A stretch of 64,000 nt of DNA from Flavobacteriaceae bacterium UBA3611 (lineage in GTDB: Bacteria; Bacteroidota; Bacteroidia; Flavobacteriales; Flavobacteriaceae), in assembly GCA_002375495.1 (NCBI GenBank), contig DFLU01000010.1, positions 128,569-192,568 on the forward strand, in the 5' to 3' direction. The first letter of the stretch is position 1; each line of letters starts with the position of its first letter. Made by a program: the position numbers and the translations under genes. This document shows, piece after piece, positions 43,083-50,855 of the stretch. A model generated the notes under the pieces. The model saw only the letters and a list, made by a program, of their open reading frames with translations, was not told the DNA's origin and ran no database searches.

Positions 43083-43113
43083 TTTGTTAGTTATAGGAAA
43101 AGTACTATTTTTG
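43083..43113 (+). promoter_or_regulatory. Promoter of the rpsF-rpsR-rplI operon
   Basis: TTTG at 43083-43086 and TATTTTTG at 43106-43113 are 19 bases apart, the canonical Bacteroidota spacing. The rpsF ATG is 51 bases downstream. Confidence 0.78.
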
Positions 43114-43163
43114 CACGCTCATTAGCAAGGTGCTAGTGTGTTTATAATCAATACTAGATTTTT

Positions 43164-43505
43164 ATGAATCATTACGAAACTGTTTTCATCTTAAATCCCG
43201 TTTTATCTGAAGAACAGATAAAGGAAACAGTTAAGAAATACGAAGATATTCTTGTTTCTAAAGGTGCTAAGATGATATCGAAAGAGGATTGGGGGCTAAA
43301 AAAATTAGCTTATGCCATCCAACACAAAAAAAGTGGATTTTACCACTTATTTGAGTACACTGTTGCCGGAGAGGCAATTAACGCCCTTGAGGTGGAATTT
43401 AGACGTGACGAACGTATCATGCGTTACCTTACTGTGAGCCTAGACAAGCATGCAATTGCTTGGGCAGAAAAGAGAAGAAATCGTAACAAAAAACAAACTG
43501 CATAA
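43164..43505 (+). CDS. rpsF: 30S ribosomal protein S6
   Basis: 113 residues. The N-terminal MNHYETVFILNPVLSEEQ and the DWGLKKLAYAIQHKKSGFYHLFEY core are typical S6. It binds 16S rRNA and pairs with S18 in the platform of the small subunit. First of three coupled ribosomal genes; the next gene starts four bases later. Confidence 0.97.
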   Translation: MNHYETVFILNPVLSEEQIKETVKKYEDILVSKGAKMISKEDWGLKKLAYAIQHKKSGFYHLFEYTVAGEAINALEVEFRRDERIMRYLTVSLDKHAIAWAEKRRNRNKKQTA

Positions 43506-43508
43506 GAT

Positions 43509-43805
43509 ATGGCAACATTACAGCAGCAAGCAAAAGGAAAGAAAGACGGAGAGATCAGATATCTTACCCCGTTGAACATTGAGACAAGCAAAGCAAAGAA
43601 ATATTGCCGTTTTAAGAAGTCTGGTATCAAGTATGTAGATTACAAAGATGCAGATTGGTTGGCAAGCTTTGTAAACGAGCAGGGTAAATTGTTACCGCGT
43701 CGTTTAACAGGAACTTCTTTAAAGTACCAACGTAAAGTAGCCGTGGCCGTGAAAAGAGCACGTCACTTAGCGTTGATGCCTTATGTAACCGATTTATACA
43801 AATAA
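43509..43805 (+). CDS. rpsR: 30S ribosomal protein S18
   Basis: 98 residues with the S18 core YCRFKKSGIKYVDYKDADWLASFVNEQGKLLPRRLTGTS and the basic end KYQRKVAVAVKRARHLALMPYVTDLYK. The N-terminal extension is common in Bacteroidota. It sits between rpsF and rplI, the standard order. Confidence 0.97.
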   Translation: MATLQQQAKGKKDGEIRYLTPLNIETSKAKKYCRFKKSGIKYVDYKDADWLASFVNEQGKLLPRRLTGTSLKYQRKVAVAVKRARHLALMPYVTDLYK

Positions 43806-43818
43806 AACAGGAACAACC

Positions 43819-44274
43819 ATGGAATTGATATTAAAGAAAGACGTAGAAAACCTTGGTTTTACAGACGATGTTGTAACTGTAAAGAATGGGTACGGAAGAA
43901 ACTATTTGATCCCACACGGAATGGCAGTTTTGGCTACTCCTTCGGCGAGAAAAGTATTAGACGAGACATTAAAGCAACGTGCTTTTAAAGAGAAAAAAGT
44001 AATAGACGGTGCCAAAGAAGAAGCTGAAAAGCTAAACAAATTGGTAGAGTTTAAAATTGCAGCGAAAACAGGTGAGGCCGATAAATTATTCGGTTCTGTA
44101 ACGAACGCAGATTTAGCAGATGCCCTTGAGAAAGAAGGGGTGACTATCGATAAGAAATTTATTTCGATAGCTGGTGGATCAATTAAGCGTACCGGACAGT
44201 ACGAAGCGACCATCCGTTTCCACAGAGAAGTGATTGAAACCTTCACTTTTGATGTGGTAGCTGAAGCGAATTAA
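43819..44274 (+). CDS. rplI: 50S ribosomal protein L9
   Basis: 151 residues. The N-terminal domain is ELILKKDVENLGFTDDVVTVKNGYGRNYLIPHGMAVLA; a long connecting helix and a C-terminal domain end with VIETFTFDVVAEAN. L9 projects from the large subunit near L1. Last gene of the operon; an intrinsic terminator follows. Confidence 0.97.
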   Translation: MELILKKDVENLGFTDDVVTVKNGYGRNYLIPHGMAVLATPSARKVLDETLKQRAFKEKKVIDGAKEEAEKLNKLVEFKIAAKTGEADKLFGSVTNADLADALEKEGVTIDKKFISIAGGSIKRTGQYEATIRFHREVIETFTFDVVAEAN

Positions 44275-44296
44275 TTTTTTCTGAAGTTATTTATAG

Positions 44297-44331
44297 AGAC
44301 CTTTTCACTAGTGGAAGGGTCTTTTTCTTTT
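44297..44331 (+). terminator. Rho-independent terminator after rplI
   Basis: Stem AGACCTTTTCAC / GTGGAAGGGTCT with G-U pairs, loop TA, then a T-rich tail. Ends the rpsF-rpsR-rplI transcript. Confidence 0.8.
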
Positions 44332-44342
44332 TCTGAAATTTT

Positions 44343-44744
44343 TTGGTGACTTCGATACGTTCCGCTGTGGGCGGAACAATCAGTCACCAGAAATTAGGGT
44401 CGCTGAGTGGCGCGTAGCGTTGTACCGAAGTGACCTGAGTGAGGGAAACATTGGTGACTTCGATACGTTCCGCTGTGGGCGGAACACTCAGTCACCAGAA
44501 AACAAGGTCGCAGAGTGGCGCGTAGCGTTGTACCGAAGTGACCTGAGTGAGGGACACATTGGTGACTTCGATACGTTCCGCTGCGGGCGGAACACTCAGT
44601 CACCAGAAAAGAAGGTCGCAGAATGGCGCGTAGCGCTGTACCGAAGTGACCTGAGTGAAGAATAAGTTGGTGACTTCGAGACCCGCCTTGAATCGCCTCA
44701 GGCGAGGTAGAGCCTCAGTCACCCCGTGACTATACGGGATCGCT
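44343..44744. repeat. 108-bp tandem repeat array (three copies plus a divergent partial)
   Basis: Copies begin with TTGGTGACTTCGA at 44343, 44451, 44559 and 44667, exactly 108 bases apart. The first three are nearly identical; the fourth differs in its middle part and ends near 44744. Each full unit holds a nested inverted repeat (GGTGACT ... GTTCCGC ... GCGGAAC ... AGTCACC) and a second one (AGGTC...GACCT), like a two-hairpin BIME. It lies between rplI and a DUF6495-like gene and does not code. Because 108 is divisible by three, spurious open frames appear on both strands. Confidence 0.92.
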
Positions 44745-44783
44745 GAGATTCTCAAAGCGATTTTATTAAGCAAATCATATATT

Positions 44784-45266
44784 TTGAAATACACACGACT
44801 TACAAAAGAACAATTTGAAGAACTGCACCCAGAATTCATAAATTTTCTGGCTACTCAATCTATAACTGCAGACGAATGGCAAAAGATTAAAACCGAACAG
44901 CCACAAGTTGCAGAAGAAGAATTGGATGTGTTTAGCGACCTGGTTTGGGAAGGTGTGCTTCAGAAAGCTGAGTATTTAGAGAATATCGCTCCGCAGCAGC
45001 TATTTCTGTTCAAAGTTGCTGAAACCGAAATGCAGCTTATTTCGCTTAAAATTTCCGAAGAGGGAATCGATATTACCACCCAAGAAGGATATGGCTGGCT
45101 GCAAAAGAATTTCGCAGAAGATTCGGTCGAGTTCTTTACGGCAAAGAAGAAATTTTCAGCAGATAAAAGCGCCGATATTTTTGAACTGATTCAACAAGGT
45201 GCCATTATCACAAAAGGGGAGTTGTATCAGTTTTTTGAAGATATCTTAAAATCGGTTCAAAAGTAG
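44784..45266 (+). CDS. DUF6495-like protein of unknown function
   Basis: 160 residues, acidic and helical, no signal or membrane segment. Typical start MKYTRLTKEQFEELHPEFINFLATQ and a body with VSELDVFSDLVWEGVLQKAEYLENI-like and FLFKVAETEMQLISLKI segments, seen only in Bacteroidota as far as I know. TTG is the start codon. The 3' end is 16 bases from the convergent permease gene. The protein may be cytoplasmic; its role is unknown. Confidence 0.7.
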   Translation: MKYTRLTKEQFEELHPEFINFLATQSITADEWQKIKTEQPQVAEEELDVFSDLVWEGVLQKAEYLENIAPQQLFLFKVAETEMQLISLKISEEGIDITTQEGYGWLQKNFAEDSVEFFTAKKKFSADKSADIFELIQQGAIITKGELYQFFEDILKSVQK

Positions 45267-45282
45267 GAGTTCGCGAACTCTT

Positions 45283-46524
45283 TTACTCATACCGCAAACT
45301 TTCAATAGGGTCTAGTTTGGCAGCTTTTGCAGCTGGATACGATCCAGCGATGACGGCAGTGATAAAAGAAATTACGGTAGCGCCAATCATTGCAGACCAC
45401 GGTAAGCTGAAATCGAAGCCCGTGAAATATGCAAATAGAAATCCAGTAAGCAGTCCTAAACAGATTCCGAGTATACTCCCCAACTGACCAATTACAATGG
45501 TTTCCATAAAAAATTGGGTTGAAATCGTTTTTCGTTTGGCCCCTAATGCTTTCCGAACCCCAATCTCCCGTGTTCGTTCGGTTACAGATACGAGCATGAT
45601 GTTCATCAAGGCAATAGAAGACCCTAAAATGGTAATGATACTAATGATCCATGCGGCAACTTCCAAGGCGCCCGTGATGCTCCCAATACGGTTAATGAGA
45701 TCGTCACTGCGCTCTATCCCAAAATTGTTTTCTTCAACAGGGCTGAGTCCGCGTACATTCCGAAACTTCACAATGGCTTCATCTTGCGCACCTTGCAACA
45801 TTTCTTTATCGTCTACCCGTACGCTGATGTTGTAGTTGATATTCGGATTCGTAAAAATCCCACGAGCCACTTGTATCGGTATCAGCACTTTTAAATCTTG
45901 GTTGTTTCCGAAGGTGCTGCCTTTGCTTTCTAGCAGCCCTATGACCTTAAACTTCACGCCGCGTATACTAATAGTTTTGCCTATTGGATTGTCATTTTTA
46001 AACAACCCTTTGGTGAAATCGGCGCCCAACAAACAAACCTTTGCATTATTCTGTATGTCGAAAATGGTAAAATTTCTACCCTCATCTACCTTAGTACCGG
46101 TACTTTCAAGATAATTTTCATTCACGCCATATACCTGTACTTCGGGATCGGTTTTTTCACTTTCAAATTTTACTTCGGCACCACTCGTTCCGCGAAAAGA
46201 AACGGAGACTTGCGTATACGGATATTGGTACACATCCATAAACTCCCGGATGTTGTCATAGCTAATAATCGGATTCACCTTGCGTTTTTCACCACCACGG
46301 TTGCTGTTCACCGTAAACTCGTACCGTTGTATATTAAAAGTATTTGCACCCATAGAGGCAAAGTCGCTCGAAATAGTGTTCTCTAACGCTTTTACGGCAC
46401 TTAAAATACCTACGAGCGCCCAGATACCAATACCAATAATGATAATGGTGAGGATGGTTCGCAATAATTGACTCTTGATGCTGTCGAGGGCAATTCTGAT
46501 ATTTTCTCTGAATAATGAAAACAT
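45283..46524 (-). CDS. MacB-type ABC transporter permease (FtsX fold)
   Basis: 413 residues with four membrane segments: one N-terminal (17-45), then a large periplasmic domain (50-270), and three at the C-terminus (about 285-400). Motifs: SIALMNIMLVSVTERTREIGVRKALGAKR, characteristic of MacB/LolC/FtsX. It exports lipids, antibiotics or peptides together with an ATPase, not encoded adjacent here, so it is probably an orphan subunit paired in trans or part of a lost operon. Confidence 0.88.
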   Translation of the reverse strand: MFSLFRENIRIALDSIKSQLLRTILTIIIIGIGIWALVGILSAVKALENTISSDFASMGANTFNIQRYEFTVNSNRGGEKRKVNPIISYDNIREFMDVYQYPYTQVSVSFRGTSGAEVKFESEKTDPEVQVYGVNENYLESTGTKVDEGRNFTIFDIQNNAKVCLLGADFTKGLFKNDNPIGKTISIRGVKFKVIGLLESKGSTFGNNQDLKVLIPIQVARGIFTNPNINYNISVRVDDKEMLQGAQDEAIVKFRNVRGLSPVEENNFGIERSDDLINRIGSITGALEVAAWIISIITILGSSIALMNIMLVSVTERTREIGVRKALGAKRKTISTQFFMETIVIGQLGSILGICLGLLTGFLFAYFTGFDFSLPWSAMIGATVISFITAVIAGSYPAAKAAKLDPIESLRYE

Positions 46525-46684
46525 AGGTTGGTGGCAAGGGTTTCTCGTTAGACTATTAACAACGTATAAAGTTACAATTTACGGGAGAAATTAAGATATT
46601 TGCAGGTAAAAGTTTGAAGCTGGACATTCGGAGTCCGTAGCCTACAGACCGAAGTCTCAAATTTAATTTCTAAAACCTAATATC

Positions 46685-48052
46685 TTGAAGAAACCCTCCA
46701 TACCCAAAGGCACCCGCGATTTTTCACCTGTTGAAGTCACCCGACGAAGCTATATCATGGACACAATAAAGGCGAGTTTTGCTAATTTCGGATTTCAACC
46801 GATAGAAACGCCTAGTTTTGAGAATAGCGAAACCCTGATGGGGAAATATGGCGAAGAAGGCGACCGGTTGATTTTTAAGATTTTGAACAGTGGGGATTTT
46901 CTAAGAAAGGTGGGTGACGATTTATATACTGAAAAGGACAGCGCAAAGCTGACTCCAAAAATCTCCGAAAAAGCCTTACGCTACGACCTAACCGTACCCT
47001 TTGCACGTTATGTGGTACAGCACCAAAACGAAATTACCTTTCCGTTTAAACGCTACCAGATGCAACCCGTATGGCGCGCAGACAGACCCCAGAAAGGACG
47101 CTTCCGGGAGTTTTATCAGTGTGATGCAGACGTCGTAGGTAGTTCTTCGCTTTGGCAAGAGGTGGAGTTGGTGCAATTGTACGACACGGTGTTTGGTAAA
47201 CTAAAATTGGAAGGCGTTACCATTAAAATGAACAACCGTAAAATTTTAAGCGGTATTGCTGAAATGATCGGTGCCGAAGACAAGCTGATCGATTTTACCG
47301 TAGCCTTAGACAAGCTTGATAAGATAGGTGAAGAAAAAGTGAAAGTTGAAATGCGCGAAAAGGGCATTGCTGAAACCGCTATCACCAAATTACAGCCCTT
47401 GTTTTCGGTAACAGGGACAGCTTCGGAAAAATTAGCGACTTTAAAGAGTTTGCTTTCTACTTCGGAAATTGGCTTGCAGGGAATTTCAGAAATGGAATTC
47501 ATTGTAGACGCTATAGAAACGTTAGAACTTTCTGCAGCAACCCTTGAGATAGATGTAACCTTGGCACGCGGACTTAATTACTACACCGGGGCCATTTTTG
47601 AAGTAGCTGCCCCAGATGGTGTCGCGATGGGAAGCATAGGTGGTGGTGGCCGCTACGATGACCTTACGGGTATCTTCGGAATGAAAGATATGAGCGGGGT
47701 AGGGATCTCTTTCGGATTAGACCGAATCTATTTGGTGTTGGAAGAGCTCAACTTGTTCCCTGAAACGGTAACCGCCAATAGCAAAGTGCTGTTTATCAAT
47801 TTTGGTGAAAAGGAAGCACTTTATGCCCTGCAAGCAATTAAATTGTTGCGAGCAGCAGGTATTAATGCCGAATTATACCCAGATGCTACCAAAATGGGGA
47901 AGCAGATGGGGTATGCAGACAAGCGGGATATACCATATGTGGTACTGGCGGGTGAAAGTGAAATGGTGGATGGAACATACACCCTAAAAAACATGAAGAG
48001 CGGGGAGCAGGAGCAATGTGGTTTGGAGCGACTACAAAAGGTATTGAAATAA
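46685..48052 (+). CDS. hisS: Histidyl-tRNA synthetase
   Basis: 455 residues. Class-II synthetase that charges tRNA-His. KPSIPKGTRDFSP is the usual N-terminal motif; motif 2 is RYQMQPVWRADRPQKGRFREFYQCDADVVG, the His-binding loop has LARGLNYYTGAIFEV, and motif 3 has GIGGGGRYDDLTG-like and GVGISFGLDRIYLVLEE. An anticodon-binding domain follows from about 360. The start is TTG. The tRNA-Met gene follows 91 bases later. Confidence 0.97.
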   Translation: MKKPSIPKGTRDFSPVEVTRRSYIMDTIKASFANFGFQPIETPSFENSETLMGKYGEEGDRLIFKILNSGDFLRKVGDDLYTEKDSAKLTPKISEKALRYDLTVPFARYVVQHQNEITFPFKRYQMQPVWRADRPQKGRFREFYQCDADVVGSSSLWQEVELVQLYDTVFGKLKLEGVTIKMNNRKILSGIAEMIGAEDKLIDFTVALDKLDKIGEEKVKVEMREKGIAETAITKLQPLFSVTGTASEKLATLKSLLSTSEIGLQGISEMEFIVDAIETLELSAATLEIDVTLARGLNYYTGAIFEVAAPDGVAMGSIGGGGRYDDLTGIFGMKDMSGVGISFGLDRIYLVLEELNLFPETVTANSKVLFINFGEKEALYALQAIKLLRAAGINAELYPDATKMGKQMGYADKRDIPYVVLAGESEMVDGTYTLKNMKSGEQEQCGLERLQKVLK

Positions 48053-48063
48053 TCGATTTTATC

Positions 48064-48095
48064 TTTGCAACAGCACAATTTTGTTTTTATATTTG
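48064..48095 (+). promoter_or_regulatory. Promoter for tRNA-Met
   Basis: TTTG at 48064-48067 and TATATTTG at 48088-48095, 20 bases apart, 48 bases before the tRNA. It starts just after the hisS stop. Confidence 0.65.
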
Positions 48096-48108
48096 CCACC
48101 TTTAAAAT

Positions 48109-48119
48109 GGCGAGGTAGC
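48109..48119 (+). repeat. 11-base copy of the tRNA 5' end, in the leader
   Basis: GGCGAGGTAGC occurs here and again as the first 11 bases of tRNA-Met (48144-48154). It sits in a small hairpin-like context (TGGC ... GCCA) between the promoter and the tRNA, and could be a trace of a duplicated tRNA end or a processing site. It is too short to support a second tRNA. Confidence 0.5.
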
Positions 48120-48143
48120 CTTGGCTGCCACAACATACAATTT

Positions 48144-48217
48144 GGCGAGGTAGCTCAGGTGGTTAGAGCGTCGGATTCATAACCCGGAGGTCACGAGTTC
48201 AAGTCTCGTTCTCGCTA
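48144..48217 (+). tRNA. tRNA-Met (CAU), CCA not encoded
   Basis: A 74-base cloverleaf. Acceptor GGCGAGG pairs with TCTCGCT (G-U at both ends); D-arm GCTC..GAGC; anticodon stem TCGGA/CCCGG around TTCATAA with anticodon CAT; T-arm ACGAG-TTCAAGT-CTCGT; discriminator A. The A31-C39 position is unpaired and U27-G43 is a wobble. It is an elongator-type Met tRNA by shape, although an Ile-lysidine type cannot be fully excluded. CCA must be added after transcription. Confidence 0.93.
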
Positions 48218-48221
48218 CATC

Positions 48222-48256
48222 AAAACCTGATATGAAAGTATCAGGTTTTTTTATTT
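48222..48256 (+). terminator. Rho-independent terminator after tRNA-Met
   Basis: AAAACCTGATA and TATCAGGTTTT with a 6-base loop, then T residues; four bases after the tRNA. Part of a longer inverted repeat with the module at 48286. Confidence 0.85.
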
Positions 48257-48302
48257 CAAAGGCGGAATGTTTACATTCTAGCCGCTTGAAATAAAAAAAC
48301 CT
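48243..48302. repeat. 60-bp inverted repeat after the tRNA terminator
   Basis: Perfect 17-base arms AGGTTTTTTTATTTCAA (48243-48259) and its reverse complement (48286-48302) enclose a second pair (GGAATGT/ACATTC). The left arm includes the terminator's T run. A strong cruciform or a bidirectional terminator would be possible. Confidence 0.85.
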
Positions 48303-48520
48303 TCTGACGTGCCCCGCAGGTCAGGTTTTGGAGTAAGGCCCCCTCTTAAGACTCACCGAGCATATGCGAGGTAATTCTCGTTGATTGCCCTTTTTGTTGT
48401 CTAGCCGCTTGAAATAAAAAAACCTTCTGACGTGCCCCGCAGGCTAGGTTTTAGTGTTAGGCCTCGCCCTAGAGACTCACAGAGCATTATTGAGCGGCAA
48501 AGGAATTTTGCTGCGAAGAT
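48277..48520. repeat. Two direct repeats of about 123 bp
   Basis: Copies begin with TCTAGCCGCTTGAAAT at 48277 and 48400. The first 43 bases are identical (with CTTCTGACGTGCCCCGCAGG in both). Later parts diverge (GACTCACCGAGC against GACTCACAGAGC, and so on) until about 48520. Each copy contains a terminator-like imperfect hairpin (AACCT...AGGTT). The region up to 48600 holds no coding frame I would accept. Confidence 0.85.
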
Positions 48521-48606
48521 AGCCGGCGAAGCTGACGTGGTAATTCTTGTCTTCATTACATCAAAGCGTAGTTGATTAGAAATTTAATTTAAAAACATAA
48601 GAGTTT

Positions 48607-48745
48607 CCGAGTCAAGGATGGAAGCGGCCCGCCCGAACGTGCCTTTTCGGTACGGGCAGGCATCCCCCGATCCACTAAAACGATCGGGGCGGGGATAAAG
48701 CGTATCAGCCTGATCGCACCGAAGGTGTGGTGACGCCCAAAAACT
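48607..48745. repeat. GC-rich dispersed element, copy 2
   Basis: Shares with 39588-39712 the opening type GGATGGAAGC / GGGTGGCAGC, the segment ACGGGCAGGC, a CGATCGGGGCGGGG inverted repeat and the end ACGCCCAAAAACT. The middle differs. It lies between the tRNA repeats and a START-like gene. The stretch 48053-48851 otherwise holds only the tRNA and repeats. Confidence 0.6.
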
Positions 48746-48851
48746 CTTTATATAAGGAGAATACGGAGTTTGAATAACTAGAAGAAAAAAAAATATAAAG
48801 CCTGCCATTTTTTAAAATTAATCGATATATTGGGCTTCAACTAACACTACT

Positions 48852-49238
48852 ATGGAAGACAAGGTTAAATATGAAATGGAGTTCCCTATAAAAGCGTCTC
48901 CATCTTTGCTATATCAATATATTTCAACGCCTTCAGGCATGAGTGAATGGTACGCCGATAATGTGAACTCACGGGGCGAATTTTTTACATTTATTTGGGA
49001 TGGGAGCGAAGAAAAAGCGAAATTACTAGGAAAGAAAAGTGGGGAACGAATCAAGTTTCGTTGGATGGATGATGAAGGCACCGACTATTATTTTGAACTC
49101 CGCATACAGGTAGACGAAATTACAAAAGATGTTTCGTTGATGATCACAGATTTTGCTGAAGATGACGAGGTAGATGAAGGAAAAATGCTGTGGGAAAACA
49201 TGGTTTCTAACCTTAAACAAATTTTAGGTTCTACTTAG
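48852..49238 (+). CDS. START-like / SRPBCC (AHSA1-type) domain protein
   Basis: 128 residues with the helix-grip fold: KYEMEFPIKASPSLLYQYISTPSGMSEWYADNVNS at the start, IWDGSEEKAKLLGKKSGERIKFRWMDDEGTDYYFELRI in the middle, and a long C-terminal helix (EGKMLWENMVSNLKQIL). The fold binds hydrophobic ligands; function in this group is unknown. No signal peptide. The next gene, a class-IV aminotransferase, follows on the same strand with its own promoter. Confidence 0.82.
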   Translation: MEDKVKYEMEFPIKASPSLLYQYISTPSGMSEWYADNVNSRGEFFTFIWDGSEEKAKLLGKKSGERIKFRWMDDEGTDYYFELRIQVDEITKDVSLMITDFAEDDEVDEGKMLWENMVSNLKQILGST

Positions 49239-49283
49239 ACTTTATTTAAAGAATGTCTGTGTGACAACAATATAGTTTATTAA

Positions 49284-49291
49284 TATCTTTG
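49284..49291 (+). promoter_or_regulatory. Promoter -7 element of the aminotransferase gene
   Basis: TATCTTTG followed by C matches TAnnTTTG. The start of transcription would fall near 49298, at the base of the hairpin described next. Confidence 0.6.
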
Positions 49292-49292
49292 C

Positions 49293-49320
49293 ACCGTCCT
49301 ACAAAAGGGACGGTTTTTTT
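49293..49320 (+). terminator. Terminator-like hairpin directly before the aminotransferase ATG
   Basis: ACCGTCCT and AGGGACGGT pair around a 5-base loop, followed by seven T and then ATG. It lies downstream of the promoter, so the transcript would begin with or pass through it. It may end the upstream START-like gene or act as an attenuator. Confidence 0.65.
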
Positions 49321-50166
49321 ATGGTCAATTTGAACGGAACACTTGTAGTTAAAGAACATGCCACGGTTGCATACGACAATCGAGGCCTAAACTATGGTGA
49401 TGCCGTGTTCGAGACCATTCGCGTTTCGGCAGGGAAGGTACTTTTCTGGGAAGATCATTATTTCCGGCTCATGGCCTCTATGCGCATCTTACGCATGGAA
49501 ATACCCATGACCTTTACACCAGAATTTCTAGAAGATGAGGTGCTAAAAACGGTCGCTGCAACTAAAGATTCAAACAATGCGCAACGTGCAAAAATTGTAG
49601 TTTGGCGTAACGAAGGGGGCAAATATACACCTGCCACCAATGATGTTTCTTTTTTGATCACTTCGGAAACATTAGATGCCCCGTTCTACACTATTTCTGA
49701 AGCAGCCTACGAAGTTGAACTGTTTAAAGATCATTACGTTAACTCAGGGCTTTTATCAACCCTTAAATCGAATAACCGTATCATCAACGTGGTGGGTAGT
49801 ATTTATGCAAAAGAAAACGACTACCAAAATTGTTTGTTGCTGAATGAAAAGAAACAGGTGGTAGAAGCGCTGAATGGAAATCTGTTTTTGGTAAACGGAT
49901 ATAAAATTAAAACTCCACCATTGGCCGATGGTTGCCTTAACGGAATCCTTCGGAAACAGATCATATCGATATTAGGCCAGATGCCCGACTATATTTTAGA
50001 GGAGGCCTCTGTTTCTCCATTCGAACTACAAAAAGCAGACGAAATGTTTATCACCAACACCATTGTTGGCATACAGCCTATTTCAAAATATCGTAAAAAA
50101 GAATACAGCAGTAGTGTCGCCAAAGAATTATTACAAAAACTGAACGTAAAAGCCCGTTTGGGTTAG
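49321..50166 (+). CDS. Class-IV aminotransferase (branched-chain/D-amino acid type)
   Basis: 281 residues. PLP enzyme of the BCAT/D-amino-acid/PabC fold: NYGDAVFETIRVSAGKVLFWEDHYFRL at the start, the catalytic Lys in LLSTLKSNNRI and the Glu in VVEALNGNLFLVNG. Branched-chain transaminase (IlvE), D-alanine transaminase and aminodeoxychorismate lyase cannot be separated by eye. The 3' end overlaps the convergent yqgE gene by four bases. Confidence 0.85.
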   Translation: MVNLNGTLVVKEHATVAYDNRGLNYGDAVFETIRVSAGKVLFWEDHYFRLMASMRILRMEIPMTFTPEFLEDEVLKTVAATKDSNNAQRAKIVVWRNEGGKYTPATNDVSFLITSETLDAPFYTISEAAYEVELFKDHYVNSGLLSTLKSNNRIINVVGSIYAKENDYQNCLLLNEKKQVVEALNGNLFLVNGYKIKTPPLADGCLNGILRKQIISILGQMPDYILEEASVSPFELQKADEMFITNTIVGIQPISKYRKKEYSSSVAKELLQKLNVKARLG

Positions 50167-50723
50167 TTGAAGTTTGGATCTTCCGGGGCATTCGACCAGA
50201 TTAGGTAGTCGCCTCCAAACTCGATCATTTTTTCTTTCCAAAAGTTGAAATAGGGTTTCCCGATAATTTCATTTTTATATTCGTTGGGTGTTACTACCCA
50301 ACTGTTCATAGCCAACTCTTGTTCTAATTGTTCGTTTGCCCAACCAGAATACCCGAGAAAGAAACGAATTTGGTCTTCTGCGAGCTCATCATTCTTGAGC
50401 AGATCGGCAATTGCGGTGAAATCGCCTCCCCAATAAATTCCGTTAGAAATTTCAATACTACCAGGAACCAGGTGGGGAACTTTATGGATAAAATAAAGAT
50501 TGTCCTGCTCTACAGGACCACCGTTATATACAGGTAATTTCGAATTAATTTCTGGAATAAAATCGCTTAGGGTGTATTCTAGCGGCTTGTTCAGGATAAA
50601 TCCAACAGAGCCTTCGTCATTATATTCGGCAAGGAGCACAATAGAGCGATTGAAGGAAACATCACCTATGATAGAGGGTTCTGCCACCAATAATACTCCC
50701 TTAGTTGGTTTTAGTGAGATCAT
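50163..50723 (-). CDS. YqgE/AlgH family protein
   Basis: 186 residues, typical length. Motifs: KGVLLVAEPSIIGDVSFNRSIVLLAEYNDEGSVGFILNKPLEYTLSD, GGPVEQDNLYFIHKVP and FFLGYSGWANEQLEQELAMNSWVV. AlgH was linked to alginate control in Pseudomonas, but the general role of the family is not settled. It is convergent with the aminotransferase; the upstream neighbour on the same strand is hup. Confidence 0.93.
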   Translation of the reverse strand: MISLKPTKGVLLVAEPSIIGDVSFNRSIVLLAEYNDEGSVGFILNKPLEYTLSDFIPEINSKLPVYNGGPVEQDNLYFIHKVPHLVPGSIEISNGIYWGGDFTAIADLLKNDELAEDQIRFFLGYSGWANEQLEQELAMNSWVVTPNEYKNEIIGKPYFNFWKEKMIEFGGDYLIWSNAPEDPNFN

Positions 50724-50809
50724 TTTAGCTAGTTTATCGAATTAAATCTAAACATTAATTTGCTAATAACCAATTAAAAGACTCATTGGGTCTTATTTTA
50801 TAGAATAAA

Positions 50810-50840
50810 AAATCCCGCCAAGTGGCGGGATTTCATTTTC
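50810..50840. terminator. Terminator between hup and yqgE
   Basis: AAATCCCGCC and GGCGGGATTT form a perfect stem with loop AAGT, flanked by an A run and a T-rich stretch. It can end hup on the minus strand. Confidence 0.88.
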
Positions 50841-50855
50841 AATAGGGCATGTAAA

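Noticed and set aside
44394..44665. Open frames on both strands in the 108-bp array (81 aa on plus, 69 aa on minus)
   Set aside because: They arise because the repeat period is a multiple of three; the translated products are just the repeat, in both strands.
45283..46524. Complete MacAB-type exporter
   Set aside because: No ATPase or membrane-fusion protein gene is adjacent; only the permease is present.
48584..48808. 74-residue minus-strand frame over the second GC-rich element
   Set aside because: It runs over a repeat element and intergenic DNA, and the composition is not protein-like.
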